From NCBI GenBank assembly GCA_949361645.1, contig OX442416.1, positions 314,887 through 378,886 on the forward strand: a DNA stretch of 64,000 nt, given 5' to 3'. The notes beneath the pieces were generated by a model that was not told the origin of the DNA, did not search any database, and saw only the letters and a program-made list of their open reading frames with translations. Origin of the DNA: Spongilla lacustris (lineage: Eukaryota; Porifera; Demospongiae; Spongillida; Spongillidae). Shown one piece after another: positions 1-13,556 of the stretch (position 1 is its first letter; every line of letters begins with the position of its first letter). The position numbers were made by a program, and so were the translations under genes.

Positions 1-637
1 GAACTCGTTTAATGTAACAGAAAAGCGGTACATGTACATCATCATAGCATGCATAGTAATGTTTCACAAAAGGGTCCACGGGCAACCGACCGATCCCGAC
101 CAACAAGTAGACAATGGTGCGCATCAAATAGAATAACTAGCAGCCGTACCTAATGCGAACACACGTACACAGGTTTAGTCCGTGGCGGGCAACGTAGGTC
201 TCTCTATACATGTATTAGTACAGTTGCAAGAATAAAATAATACACAGGGGGAGGGGCCAGCTGTACTACCAGTACCGTCCGTTCTAGCTCCGGTTCGGGG
301 TCGCGTTTTATGATGGTCACGTCACGTTCCCATCTACTTCTCGTCGATTCCATAAAACTCGCCATAAGATACAAAAAATTTGAGGACGCGAGCCCGATTG
401 CGTCATAAACCTTGCTTTTGGTGATTGTTGGAAATACCGAATCACGAAATGGCCTAAATATTACCTTGCTTTGGTGATTTCAGATAATACCGAATCACCT
501 ACATGTACACCAGGAAACTATCTCTTGAGAAAATCTTAGGATCCAAACAGCAGGTTGACACAGTCAAGGTTTGTTGAGTATACTTTGGTCACAACGTGAA
601 CTCATTAGTCCCCTCCGCGGGGCATCTCGTGTAAACT
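1..637. other. No gene seen
   Basis: I see no coding exon, RNA gene or clear repeat here. The sequence is mixed-composition intergenic DNA up to the start of the inverted arm at about 638. Confidence 0.5.
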
Positions 638-2319
638 TATGGAACGCCAAACTGGACAAAATTATTTCTTCCTCACCGCAACGATCATGACTATTGAATC
701 GATCCTTTGCGGTCATCGGATCGATTGTCTAGCTAGCGCATTGCAGTCGAGCTAATCATAATATGCTAATACCACCCAAACCCGCGGCCGGATCCAGTTT
801 CTTACTGAGTTTACAGAACTTTGGAACCTGACCATTTAAATAATAGAGAGATGCTTTTGAGGCGTGGGATTTTGAGCAAGCTTTCTTTAAAATATCATGT
901 GTAAGCGCGCGAAGGTCTACAGACCATACCAAGAGCAAGTCAGTGACCTATGCTCATAGGCCTACTTTGTAAGTTTTATTATATTTCCAATCCAGCTGTG
1001 TGGCTGATTCCGGGCTTTATTTCTCGCAGCTACCATTGATATTGAAGGATCTCATCGGGTTAGGTGACGGGTACAGCCGGATTTATCGAATATGCCTACC
1101 ACTCTTCCGTCTCCGGCCACCCTTCTGGCACCACGGAACGGAAACCAACTGTATCTACTAGTCATACCTGACATTATTCATTCGGTCTGCCATTGTTCAC
1201 TGTCTATATTGATAGTCCCTGCTGAAGGCGACTTTGTGAACAAAATGAGGGGATAACCGCAGGGGCTTACTACACAGCAATTTGCTCTCCCTACTGCCTC
1301 CTCTATCTGTCTCCCTTCCCTTTCCTTCGCTCACTGCCTCCTTAGATCCATTGCAGTCCTCTGTACTAGACCACACTGATGTCATTCTAAGGACTCCTGC
1401 ATTTCACCTTTATGGCAGTCAGCAGTACCCGTCCAGAGCTGCTCCCAAGCTTGTGTACAGTGGAGCACCAACAGCTGCAGGCTCTTCACAAGGAGTTTTG
1501 TCAGCAGCTGGTTGGCACCAGATACTTCGGTCAGAGATGTATGACATCACCACGATGCCAGAGGGCAGGAAAACTTGATCGGCAGGTGAGCCAAACAAAT
1601 AGATTACAATAATTCCCTCCTCTTTATCCTCCCACCTTCCCTCCTCCCCTTCCATGCTCCCCTAATCCCAGGGCTGGGGTGGGGGGGGGGGGGGGGGTCA
1701 AACAACTCCCCTTCCATAATGAAGGTCACAAGTGACGTGACCCACTATGTTCCAATAATGAATTGTTATTTGATAAATATTTGGTGCATGATTTCAATGG
1801 TACTACTGACTATTTAATAGTACAATTTGTCTGCATTTGGAATAGGGCCTCTCTAAATATACTCACTTGCACATATCTGACCGCCCGCCCTTCCCTCGTA
1901 AATCTGGCTATGGCCCTGTATCCTCCTCCCCCTTCTCTCCTTCCTCCATCCCTCCTACTTTGCTGGTGAGCAGCCTCATAACAGTACGTACCACTCTTCT
2001 CTCTTCCTCCATACCTCAGGCCACTCCCTCATCATTTAACATGCTAGCTGAACTGAAAGCCATTTGGCACAAGAGGGACGAAGCAGCACAGCAAAGTGAA
2101 GCCCCAGTCGCTGGATCTGTTGAAGGCCAATCAGTACCTGTAAAAATCGAGACACTATTGGGAAAAGTGGTCCAATTAAAAACTGTGCAACCGTACTGGC
2201 GCGGCGGCAACAGCCCTAGAAAGAGTGTATGTTAGCGGTGTCATTGGAATGTTTAAACCTACCATCTAAACAACAGAATTGTCACTTCTCCAGTTATCAT
2301 TATGTGCGTCCGCCGTGCA

Positions 2320-2350
<31 letters not shown>

Positions 2351-2918
2351 GTGTGCTCAGTCCACTGATCAGGTTATCACAATCTCTATGCATATGCATG
2401 TGTGTGTACGTCTGTGAAGTGTGTGCAGTGTTGTCATTGGGAGTGTTTATTTATAAGGTGTGCTATTCGGTTAAATTGATAGTTTTTACCTCACATCTGT
2501 AGAGCAATCCAACTGATCTAAGTTGATCTCTTTGTACATGCATCTGCACCTTAAAAAAAAAATTAAATGGTACATGTTGATGTACCCAGCCTCTGAGTGT
2601 GTGCATGCATGTGTGTGTGTGTGTGTGTATGTGTGTGTGTGTGTGTGTGCAAGGAGCTAGAAGTATGCATAAGGTACCGTTGAGAGCTCTTGGATATCTT
2701 TCTTATTCAGGTCAAACAATAATTTGGAATCATGAAAGTCTTGGAGAACCAGAACCCAGATGGATTCCTTGTTGAAGGCCAGTGCTGCAGCCTTTGCTGA
2801 AATTGCAGGCACTAAGAACTGGAATTGAGGAGATTTAATCAGTCATGTTAACACTTGAAGACATCCTTTTATCACATTACTGTTCTGCTAGTGATTGATG
2901 TAAATGTGCTCTCAGTTG
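638..2918. repeat. Left arm of a 10.3-kb inverted-repeat structure
   Basis: Positions 638-1176 read on the minus strand match 10376-10914, and 2355-2918 match about 9776-10360 in the same inverted sense. About 1.18 kb (1177-2354) occurs only in the left arm, so the right arm carries a deletion or the left an insertion. The arms share a 60-codon open stretch (756-938 minus, 10616-10798 plus) differing at a few codons, as well as GT microsatellites. This could be a transposon with very long inverted termini or a simple inverted duplication; no target duplication was identified. Confidence 0.75.
1282..2235 (+). other. Unidentified coding-like stretch inside left arm
   Basis: The part of the left arm missing from the right arm holds short open segments separated by pyrimidine-rich tracts that look like splice acceptors (for example before 2041, where an ATG begins a charged stretch starting MLAELKAIWHKRDEAAQQ). 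A poly-G run lies at about 1679-1697. I do not recognise the product. It could be exons of a transposon-borne gene, or chance. Confidence 0.2.
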
Positions 2919-5900
2919 TTTTTATTTTTGTGGATGTTGTTTATCACCCAAAAAAATCAGATTTTGTTTAGCTTGCATGCTTTGTAGCACCTGCATTGAG
3001 ATAAATGTTTAAACCAAAAAAACAAACACTGATCTAGACATAAATCTAGTAACAATATGGTGATACCTAAGATGTAAATCAACACTGAGACAAATCCTAT
3101 AAATAAATAAAAAGAAATACGATAAGAACTTCAAATAATGTATGGTATCCTTGTTTGCAGACACAATATCTTTCACTATAGATCAAATTCTGAGTTGAAG
3201 GAATGATTTATTACATGTATGGTCTAATAGTGCAACATGGTGTGTGAGATCATAATTGGGCATCATGAAGGTCTTTAAGAACCAGAACCTAAAGGGATTC
3301 CTTGTTGAAGGCCAGTGCTGTAGCCTTAAATTGCAGGTGATATACCTTGCTTACAGGCACAGAATCACTATATGTCCTCTAGAAATTCATGATTCAAAAT
3401 GCTGCCCGCTGATATCTAAGTGTTGTTTTTGTTGGGCACTAAAGTAATAATTTATTATTATTTTCCCCGCCATCTGCACTGTTCCATGCATGCAGAACCT
3501 GCTTTCAAAGAAGAGCAGAGGAATAGATTGAGAGAAGGAAAAAGCTATAATAGTTCCAAATAGTCATTTTGCTAGTGGTACACCTAATATGGTATGGAGA
3601 CACCACCTTGCATGTCTTCAAAATCGGATGGAATATCATGTACCAACATCCACCGAGAAGAATAAAGTCAAACTGCTTCTTGCTGGACCGGCTTGAAGAA
3701 AAGCTTGTCGAGTTTAAAACTTAAAAAAATGACAGGTGAGGAGTTTAAGGAACTTCTTATATCATATTTTCCAAAGGTAAAGGATTTGCAAACCACAAAA
3801 GGAGTGGAACCGTTGACAACACCAGAAGTATTGAAACAGTAAGGTACCTATAATGTACCATTGCAGTGGTACCGTGATTTACTAAATGTATATGAGTCTC
3901 CTCACAATGTATAAGCTTGATAATTTACACCCTGTAAATGTGCATGTATTTATAGATGGATGTTTGTCACACTTTTGGGTACAGTTTTCCTGACTAACTA
4001 CACATAATTATTCTAAGGTCATCATTAGTATATACGAGTAGCTATATGATTTATGAACCATTGAAAAGAGGGGATGACAAAAGCACTGATGCAATAAATA
4101 TATGCTTGCATAATTTCATTTTTTGTAATGACGGCATTATTATTTGACAGCTGTAGCACTTATAGCCACGAAAGGAGGCCCTTATTTGTGAATGGTATAG
4201 TTAGACAAAGTCTATTTATTTGCCTTATGGTCTTAGGGAGATGTATCTGAAGAGAAGGTGAATGTGTTTTCAGTTGTGATTAATTTGAGCTTTTGACTTA
4301 GAAATTTCAGGAGGACATAATGATTCTGTGCATGTGTACCTGCAAACAAGAGATATATGTGTAGATGGGCTAAATATATGGTGCAGTAGACAATTATTTT
4401 TTTAAAAATCATTCTTTCAACCCAGAATTCTTCTGACATTGATCTAGTGAAGGATATTGTGCCTGCAAACTAGGCTACTACATGTTATTTAAAGTTCGCA
4501 TTGTATTTCATTTTTTACCAACTAGAGGATTTACCTGATTAGATATAACCATATTGTTATTTATATCTAGACCAGTGAAGTACTATAATTAATGCTTTCT
4601 GTGTTGTTATCTCAATGCATCAGTATTAATATACATTGTTGATGAAATTGCTTTAAGCTAATTTGTCTTCTTAGGAACCACTGAGAACTGCAATTAGGCA
4701 AAGCATTGTTTTCAATGATGCCAGGAAGCAAATAAAAGTAGCTTTGATACTTCTAGGCTGCTTAAGGTATTATACATATGCACTTTATGAGGTCAACATA
4801 TGTACTTCTTCATGCACATGCAAATAATTAATGGCATCAGTCCTTACTGGCATGCATGCAGGCACATCAGGTTTACTATCGAGGTGTAAACACTGCAATG
4901 TTCAGAATTGTGCAAGCTAAAGGCAAACATAACATTGCTGTTGATGTTTGTGATATTCCTGATGATTTATACAGAAGGTAGTAGAATAAGTCACATAGTA
5001 TTGTACTAATAGACAGCTGTTTGTATGCAGCGAATGCACTATTTGAGATTGGAAATAGCAAGATGCCATCACTAATAAAAACAACATAAGACTATTATTG
5101 TACCATTAAATTTAAAGTAGCTATGGCTATGGATCAATTCATAGAGAGATTTAAAACATTATGTGTGCATTGTTCTGTGACACTTCACCGACAACAGATT
5201 GAAACGATATTTTGTTTATTGTTATATATTTTTGTCTTCACATTCCATTTTACGTTTCTTCATAGGGATGGATGCAATCCTTGCTATGGAATTTGACAAG
5301 GTGCCATTCATATCATTCCCAACAGCCGGCTGCAACTTGCAAAATGGAACTGAGGCAAGGATATGTTATAGGAAACAATAGATTTGATTTTAAGAGTGCA
5401 TTTCATTTGTTATTGAGTATGTTATTTTCTGCATTTTAACATGGCTGTTCACTGATAGGCCGGCATCATGTTTATCATAATTATAAAAGCATAGATATAC
5501 TGTAAAACTATCTCTTGTTGTAAATCTACCGCATCAGTATAGTTAGTGAAATTGTTTTAAGCTAATCTATCTTTTTTGGAACCAATGAGAATTGCAATTA
5601 GGCAGAAATTTGTATTCAATGATGCCATGGAGAAAGCAAACAGAATTGAAGTAGCTTTATTGTATTGTGCTGTACTGTATGAGGTCATGCTACATACGTA
5701 CTTAATCATGCACAAGCAAGCAATATTAAAGGTATCCTTACAGGCATGCATGCAGTTTTGCTGTCTAGGTGTATACATTGCCAGTGTAAATTGTGCAAGG
5801 ATGTTGCGACCATCCTGTTCTTGCTGAAGTGCTGTACATCAGGTTCTAATACAAACATCGCTGTCGATGTTTGTGCTATTCCTGATAATATAAGTGAGCT

Positions 5901-6085
5901 TGTGCAGAAGGTAGTAGAATAATGTGTCACATAGTATTGTACATGAAGTAGCTAAATCTTTACTTAACCTGCACATACATAAATAGATAATGGTTGCAAG
6001 AAATGATAGAGAGTTGTTTGGTGATGATTATGCAGCAAATGCAAATAGCATAATGTCAATTGGCAATCACTAATACATTAGAACA
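2919..6085. repeat. Internal region with repeated coding-like segments
   Basis: Several segments recur in direct orientation with divergence. About 2700-2815 resembles 3240-3345 (both contain a stretch reading GFLVEGQCC or similar). About 4675-4760 resembles 5575-5670 (both read like RxAIRQxxVFNDA). About 4860-4995 resembles 5760-5935. The pattern fits tandemly duplicated exons of one decayed gene, perhaps the gene of the element whose arms flank this region. I cannot identify the family. No intact frame runs through it. Confidence 0.4.
5118..5530 (+). repeat. Direct repeat, copy 1 (pair with 9205-9730)
   Basis: This stretch and 9205-9730 share order and orientation: a GGATCAATTCATA block, then AACAGATTGAAA, then a segment ending in an AAAATGGAA motif, then TAGGAAAC and a shared AAAGCATAGATATA block. 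They differ by substitutions and indels. The retroelement at 6086-9060 lies between them. Confidence 0.65.
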
Positions 6086-9060
6086 TTACTTCAGGACAAT
6101 TAAAGTTAAGGTTGAGCCTATTGTACAGCTCAGACAGCACAGCTGATTTTGTTTTGCCTGATAATATGGCAAAATGGGAGGCAAGCATTTTATGGCTTCT
6201 TTTCCCCAAGCACCATACGACTCTCCAACCAGATGTATACAGCACCACCCCAAGGCATTGCATTTGGGGTCATTTTCTGTGTGTTTACGCTCTTCAGTGG
6301 ACAACGCAGCTGCCAGAGCTGACAATCCCGCTACTGATACAATTTTAGGATTTAGCGGTGATGTCACTGAGATATCAAAGGCATCTGGTTTACCAAGGGC
6401 CCAATTGGATAGCAAAATGTCTGCGGGGCATGAGTGGTCATGGTCTGAAGTAAGGTTGCAGCCCATCTCCGCCATCACCCTCAAGTGGGCTCTATGGCAA
6501 GTCTCCACCAACACATTGCACAGATGGTTGTACCACGTCTCTTCCTTTTTGCATGTTGTGGCATGGTGACCAAGGGGATCTAATGCAATGTTTGGGCATA
6601 GGGCACACTAGGAACCATTAGAGGTGGTCCAAACCAAGCCACCACTTGACAGCTACCTGGAATACTGAAGGCTCAAGATGAAGGCCAAGACCTTCAGAAG
6701 GGACTACAGACAGCCATGAAGCAGCATGTGGGGATGAGACAGACAACAGACGAGCCTTATCAGCAACAGAAGAAGCAATCAGGATGCTATTGAACTGATA
6801 TATATCAATCTTGCTTGAAAGTTGCTTTTGATGGACTGGAGATGAAACTAAACCATCTGTCTGAATTGCATCAGAAGGAGATACGGATGCATTATATGTC
6901 TGTACTGTATGAGAGAGATGGTGATCTGATATGGAGCCATAGCCAGAGGAGTATAGAGATGCAATGAATGCTGCAGGTGAGTGGCAGGACAGAGACCTCA
7001 TGCCCAACCCTCCTTTGTTTAGGCTTAGCTGGGCTTGCTGCCAGGCAACATCAGTTGTATCAACTGCAGTGCATGATGAAAAACATCTACGAACATCTTC
7101 ATCAAAAAGCTCAAGAGAAGCCATAACTAGCGAAGGAGGAGTGGCACGGACTAGATGTGCAAGCCGAAAGAACCTGCCACACATACGCAAGAGCGTTAAA
7201 GCAACCTGAGGGTCCACTGCACCAACTTCCTCAAGTCTTTCAAGCAGGGGTCTTGCCTCTAACCTCTTCCTGGAGACAAAGGCTGAGCAAAATCTTTATC
7301 ACCTATTGGAATTCCCAAGATCTCAATGCTGGGATTGCGAGACTGTTTCATGTCAGATGGGAAAGAGCTGAGATCACTTTGGCTGAAGAGTTCACATTTT
7401 TGACACATAGTTATACACAAAGAGGCCAAGTGATGGACCAATACCTTTGATCAATGCCAGTGCCCTATGTACGCAGATATGGGACCAGCCAGCACTTCAT
7501 CATCAGGATACCAGGCATCGAACTGAAGATGTGAACAAACCTCATCTTTAGTGATAGCAGAAATTAGTAAGTTCAAGACCAGGTCAAAAAAAAGAGGTCC
7601 TAGTAGATCCCCTTGCTGAACTCCAGATTCAGACGTGACACCAAATTAAATGCGTTCTTCAGACCCATTGTGCACCATAACAAAGGATGTTGCCCATAGC
7701 ACCAACAGGCCCAAGAGAGTAACTCTGGAAAGTGATTTTTAACTTTGATCAAGAGAGCTTGACGTGACACCAAATTAAATGCGTTCTTCAGATCTACCTT
7801 AAGAACAACTGACAAATTCAGTGTCATTCCAATGCTCCTCAACACATCTCCTCAGCCCATGAGCAATTTTCTCTGTGCCAAAAGGGTATGCCACACCAAA
7901 TTGATGTGGATGAAAAAACTCTGCTGCCTTGCATTTCACTGCAGCACACAGACACTTTCCTGTTAGGCGGCGGAGGGTTTCTCCAACAGTAATGAGCCGA
8001 ACATCCAGGGGGCAATCAGGCTTAGATTTATTCAACGCAGTCAGGTTTACACCAGTGAGGAAGACAAAAGGTTGAAATGGGGCTCTTCCTGATGCAAGAA
8101 GATGAACAACTGCCTTGAGAGACAGAACTGCCGTCTGAAAAGGAGAGTCTGCTGCATCAATGAGATGCTGGACATGGAGACCAGTAGGCCCAGCAGCAGT
8201 GAGTTTAGGAAATGATCTCAAAATTGCCATTATGTTAACACTACTGAGAATGCTAACATCAAATTCAGGTGCAGTAGGTGTGATAGGATGTTCACACTTG
8301 GGGTGCTTTGTAAATAGCAACTTCCATGTCTCTTCAGAATTTGGTGCAACACCTGATGAAACTAATGCCTGACATGCCTTGCCATAAGGACCATCTTGGG
8401 CAAGGGAGATGCTGAGATCACCTGTTGTTTTGAAGAGCTGTCCTTGGCATGATACAATCGGTTGGATGGTAAAGCACGGGCCCTTGCCATCCTCCACAAT
8501 TCACTGAAGCTCTCCTTTAACCAAAGGTCACAAAGAGCCTCAATGGGGACTGGTTTATGATGACGGCCTCCTCGCTTAGCACTTGGAAGGTTGCACTTTG
8601 GAAGCATTTAAAGCGTCAACCAGGAATCTAAGGAGTTCTCAGATACAACCCTCTGTAAGGATGAAGAGAGAGCTCTTGCGAAGGCATGCTTAGCTCGGTT
8701 AGGAATAAATCATATGGTGGCACATTTGCGGCTGAAAGCCTCCTCTAGGGAAGGTACTACATCTGGGGGAAGAGCAGCACTGGAGTTTAAACTATAGGAC
8801 TGGCTACCAGGGGAGGCTAATACATATGATGTAGATGATATACATTTCAGAAAGTGCGAGGACTGACGGGACAAGGTAACCAACTCTGAACAATGATGGC
8901 AAAAATAAAGACGTTTTCAACCAGGTGTTAGGGACATCACCAGGAAAAATCCCTTTGGCATGACTGGTCATATAGGAGTGCCACATGGATGGAGCAATAT
9001 GTTCCTTGCACTCTTGCACTGCACATGGTTTCCCTTCTGACAGCGATCATCTCCAGGTGG
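6086..9060 (-). pseudogene. Decayed non-LTR retroelement (reverse transcriptase)
   Basis: Read on the minus strand, conserved blocks appear in order across several frames. From 8500 down there is a finger region with AAGPTGLHVQHL (the GPSGL-type motif). RT motif A follows, KVDLKNAFNLVSR, near 7755-7805. Next comes a QQGDLLGPLFFDLVL block near 7540-7600, then the catalytic box YPDD near 7496-7511. Beyond it lie a C-terminal region with GGLGMRSL (about 7010) and a final domain with PADILL...AFDISVTSP near 6380-6425 and GESYGAWGKEA near 6195-6225. The PAD...D spacing resembles the restriction-like endonuclease of R2/NeSL-type elements (inference). Frameshifts and stops make it non-functional. 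Related fragments occur at 26.4 and 35.1 kb. The N-terminal end near 9.0 kb is approximate. Confidence 0.8.
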
Positions 9061-9204
9061 CTCCCATCTTAAAATTTAAATAACTGTAGTGTGTTGTGTG
9101 TATTACACATTATTCATGTATCGTAAATATGATTGTAAATATTATATGTTTTTATTTGATATATAATTATTGTTTCTATGCATTCCATTATGTTAAAATT
9201 TAAA

Positions 9205-9730
9205 GTAGTTATGGATCAATTCATACAAGGATTATTTGTGCATTGTTCTGCCATACTTTACTCACAACAGATTGAAATGATATTTTGTTTATGTATCAAA
9301 GTTTGTAGAGGTTAGTCCCATCTTGTATAGGAATAAAAATTTTTGTCTTCTTGATGTGATATTGATTTCCAATGAGATTTAGAAGAGCAAGCTATCAGTT
9401 TTTAAATGAGGCAAACGGTATGTCTTGTCAAGGTACATGTGCATACGTGTTACCAACATTATCTTCCAGATGGAAAATTGCCACATGGGTGTTTGACCCA
9501 GTCCATTTTAATGACCCCACTGCAAGATTCCCAACAGCTGAAACTTACAAAATGGAAATGAGGGGATGATATGGTGGAAGCAGTTATAGGAAACGATGGA
9601 TTTGGAATGTTATACATTTTCAAGTGTGCATTTGAATTGATGAGTGGGTTATTTGTTTACTAGCTCTGTTCATTAATAGGCATCATGTTATAAAAGCATA
9701 GATATAATCTCTTGTTTTAAATCTACCAGG
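9205..9730 (+). repeat. Direct repeat, copy 2 (pair with 5118-5530)
   Basis: Same-orientation relative of 5118-5530, extended by an insertion that includes an open stretch at 9372-9569. Together the copies bracket the retroelement insertion and show that the host sequence is itself internally duplicated. Confidence 0.6.
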
Positions 9731-9775
9731 AGCTAAACAATCTCATTTATTAAATTTATAAAAATGAACAACCAA

Positions 9776-10031
9776 CTGAGATTACATTTACTCCAATCAC
9801 TAGTAATGAGGTAAAAAGATATCTTCAAGTGTTCAACATGACTGATTCAATTCCAGTTATTAGTGTTTGCAATATTTCAGCAAAGGCTGCAGCACTGGCC
9901 TTCAACAAGGAATCCATCTGGGTTCTGGTTCTTAAAGACTTTCATGATTCCAAATTATTGTTTGACCTGAATAAAAAAATAAAGATATCAAAGAGCTCTC
10001 AATGGTACCTTATGCACACTTCTAGCTCCTT

Positions 10032-10104
<73 letters not shown>

Positions 10105-10914
10105 ACACACACACACACACATACACACACACGCACATGCACACACGCACACAGAGGCTGGGTACATCACCATGTACCATTTTTTTTTTTAAATGCAGAT
10201 GCATGTACAAAGAGATCAACTTAGATCAGTTGGATGGCTCTACAGCGAATAGCACACCTTATAAATAAACACTCCCAATGACAACACTGCACACACTTCA
10301 CAGACGTACACACACATGCATATGCAAAGAGATTGTGATAACCTGATCAGTGGACTGAGCGCACACACACACATAAATGTCAGGTATGACTAGTAGATGC
10401 AGTTGGTTTCCGTTCCGTGGTGCCAGAAGCGTGGCCGGGGAAGGACGAGTGGTAGGCATACTCGATAAATCCGGCCGGCTGTCCCGTCATCTAACCCGAT
10501 GAGATCCTTCAATATCAATGGTAGCTGCGAGAAATAAAGCCCGGAATCAGCCACACAGCTGGATTGGAAATATAATAAAACTTGCAAAGTAGGCCTATGA
10601 GCATAGGTCACTGACTTGCTCTTGGTATGGTTTGTAGACCTTCGCGCGCTTACAAATGATATTTTAAAGAAAGCTTGCTCAAAATCCCACGCCTCAAAAG
10701 CATCTCTCTATTATTTAAATGGTCAGGTTCCAAAGTTCTGTAAACTCAGTAAGAAACTGGATCCGGCCGCGGGTTTGGGTGGTATTAGCATATTATGATT
10801 AGCTCGACTGCAATGCGCTAGCTGGACAATCGATCCGATGACCGCAAAGGATCGATTCGATAGTCATGATCGTTGCGGTGAGGAAGAAATAATTTTGTCC
10901 AGTTTGGCGTTCCA
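9776..10914. repeat. Right arm of the 10.3-kb inverted-repeat structure
   Basis: This is the reverse complement of segments 638-1176 and 2355-2918 of the left arm. It includes a long pure CA tract at about 10032-10098 (GT in the left arm). The outermost match ends at 10914, mirrored by about 638, where the sequences TTCCATA/TATGGAA mark the boundary. Confidence 0.75.
10032..10152. repeat. (CA)n microsatellite
   Basis: A run of CA dinucleotides with a few interruptions. It creates spurious His-Thr and Val-Cys reading frames that are not genes. Confidence 0.95.
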
Positions 10915-13556
10915 TATAAACTAACAGTTTACTTGAGGTTGAAATGAATGTGCTTTAGAGTCGCATTTTGTGAGCCGCTACAGTACCTCGAATCTGATTG
11001 GTTCCCCAACATTCTGGTGACCGTGGACAGAATTTGAGTACAGCAGTTCCTCTTTCCACGTAGCGGGGCAGCTGTGGGAATCAGGGTCTGGGCACGAGAC
11101 TATAGTTAAACGTCAATAGCGCAGTGTTGTCAGGTTGTTTAAGAACCCTTGTTGCTTCACCCAGCCGCATCCTAGTCCTCTTGTGAAGCAAAGTTCACGC
11201 TTAACGAGAACCGAAACACGCCATTTTTAGCTACTTCTCCTCACGTGTGAATCAACTAGACAGCTGGCTATGAAATTGTGTGAACAAGCTGTATGCCTTT
11301 ATTACATGGCACTGTTGACTAATGGATAGATGCTGCTTGCTTACCCCAGTACATGTACGCCAAAATATGGCCGGTTTTACGGCCACAATTGATCCGATGT
11401 ACTTCTGTAATCTACTTCACATATTCTTGGAAAGGAATGTCTTTTTTGATGCTTAACCAGTTATAAGAACCAGTAGATCTATCTATCCATCTACGAGGCT
11501 TCAGCTAAGCTGTAGAGTCTTCGTAGTGGGCACACTAGGGTGTGTCTTGAAACTTATTATTTACAGTCAGCGAAGTTTCCAATCAACCTCCTACGGTCGT
11601 AAAACAAAACTGTTGAACCACATAGGGATTGGCAACACCAGGCTCTCAATGGTAATAGGCTCGTTTCGGATGTAACCCCGTAACGGCGGAATAGCAGTAA
11701 ATGAATAAAATTGAGCAGTAAATGAATACAATTGAGCATGGCGTTGTTGACTGAGATTCCAGACCAAGACTTAAAGTTTGTGTTTTAAGCCCTATACGTA
11801 GCGTTATGGACAAATACAGTGTACCGATCTGTTCTATCCGAGTTTCTGAAGGCATGCGAAGGGACTTGGAAGCAGGGTTATTTGTTAATTTTGTCACAAA
11901 TTCATTCGTAGGATGCGTACAAAAAGCTATATATCTCCATAAGGGTATATCATAAGTCTGTGGAACAAACACAAAGGCACAGTTTAATCACTTCATCGTA
12001 TTTAGGACAATTCAGGTTTGGAGCAAGTGTGTAAACTACGTTCAAAACAGGTACAACAGTCAACAGATATGTAACGGGTACGAGTACCCATCAGTATCTT
12101 GTGTTAGGTACAAAGAGTTCCAGATCAGCTTGGATGAGGGCATGCAGGGACAAAATTAGAACGCAACGAGGGCTCGTGCTTTCATATATGTACGGATACA
12201 GGGTACAACTAGTTGGGTCGCGCAATAATTGGGCCAATATAGTGATAAATCTTGCTCGTATCGCTTTTCTTTTGTATCTATAAATATCTCTTTGAACACA
12301 TATCCTCCTTTTACCTCGCAACAACATTTATCTGTCCAAGGGAAAGCTACTGTGGCGCTGACAGTACTGGCAGGTTTTGTTTCTACACGCGAAACGAGCC
12401 TGTAACGCGGTCACGCCATACATTTAGATAGGCCGTTTCCAATCCCTATGTGTTGTATCTATGGTTGAACAGAGAGGCAGCTGATACGCGTACAAAACAC
12501 CCCCACTTTCGTATCGAGCTCCCCTAAGATTGTTATCTTTCATAGTTATCGTAAGCTAATCTAATTTGTGGTTGTGGTACTATCATAACAGTCATGTACA
12601 ATCTGGACCACACAAGAACCGACTTACGTGTCTCTAGAGCTCTTCAGATTAAAACGCATGCGCATTGCAATCATGGGGCGTGGCCAACACATTGTATGAA
12701 TGACCCACACTTGTTTCTGGGTGCTTGCAAAATTGTTGAGGGGAATTTGTGGTGGACAAAAAGTGATCATGAACTGAGCAACCACTGTTTGTTGAGGATT
12801 ACTTCTCCTGGATGACTTTAGTATACTCTGCACTTACAATAATATATTTTATTATAAAATAGCATTTACCCTGGTTCCAAAGTTCATCTGTTGCAGTTCT
12901 CCATATGTTCAGTCTAAAGCGAGGTAGGCTGACGATGCTCAATCATGTGCGAAGACGTTTCCAATTACAGCACAGCAAACACAATTTACCGCAATCATGT
13001 GATGTTATGTTTCTCTGTCGCAGGTGACGCTGCATTTCAGACTAGACCCCCCTTTTACCTTGCCTAATTAAATTGCCACATGCATCGGTTATACCTTCAC
13101 TTGTTATATATTCATTCTGCAACAGTGCTTGCCTTACAGTTTGTTCAAGGAATGTACAGTGTTTGCGTGAATGCAGATCTATTTGCTTATACATGATCAT
13201 GTTGCTAGCACTTTGGAACGCGCTGAGAGCCAGTATTTATTTAACGCCATCAAGGTTGGTGTGCCCACAATGTGACATTGAGATAACAGTACCAACAAGC
13301 ACAGGTTAGTATCAGTAATGGCAGGTGTGCAGCAGACTCAACACATGGACCTGCAGATACACATGACATGATGCAGGGCAGTGTACCACTACATGTTCAT
13401 GATAAAGCATGCATGCTCACATGAGCTACCATACATTTGTATGTACATGTATCTCAAAGGAGCTCCCTTGTTTTAAAATAAAGGCTACACCACATTGGCT
13501 TGGGGGATGTAATTAGAGGTCAATATGAATGTCATTAGTTGCTGTGAATTTAATGA
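10915..13556. other. No gene seen
   Basis: About 2.6 kb without a recognisable exon. Open stretches up to about 108 codons (11646-11972, minus) lack protein-like composition or splice context. A short near-palindromic relation exists between 11600-11640 and 12430-12470 (the words CCAATC and ACCACATAGG). Confidence 0.4.

Noticed and set aside
9988..10224. His-Thr or Val-Cys repeat proteins over CA/GT tracts
   Set aside because: Microsatellite artefacts. The same applies at 2302, 33561, 34669, 49164 and 52789.
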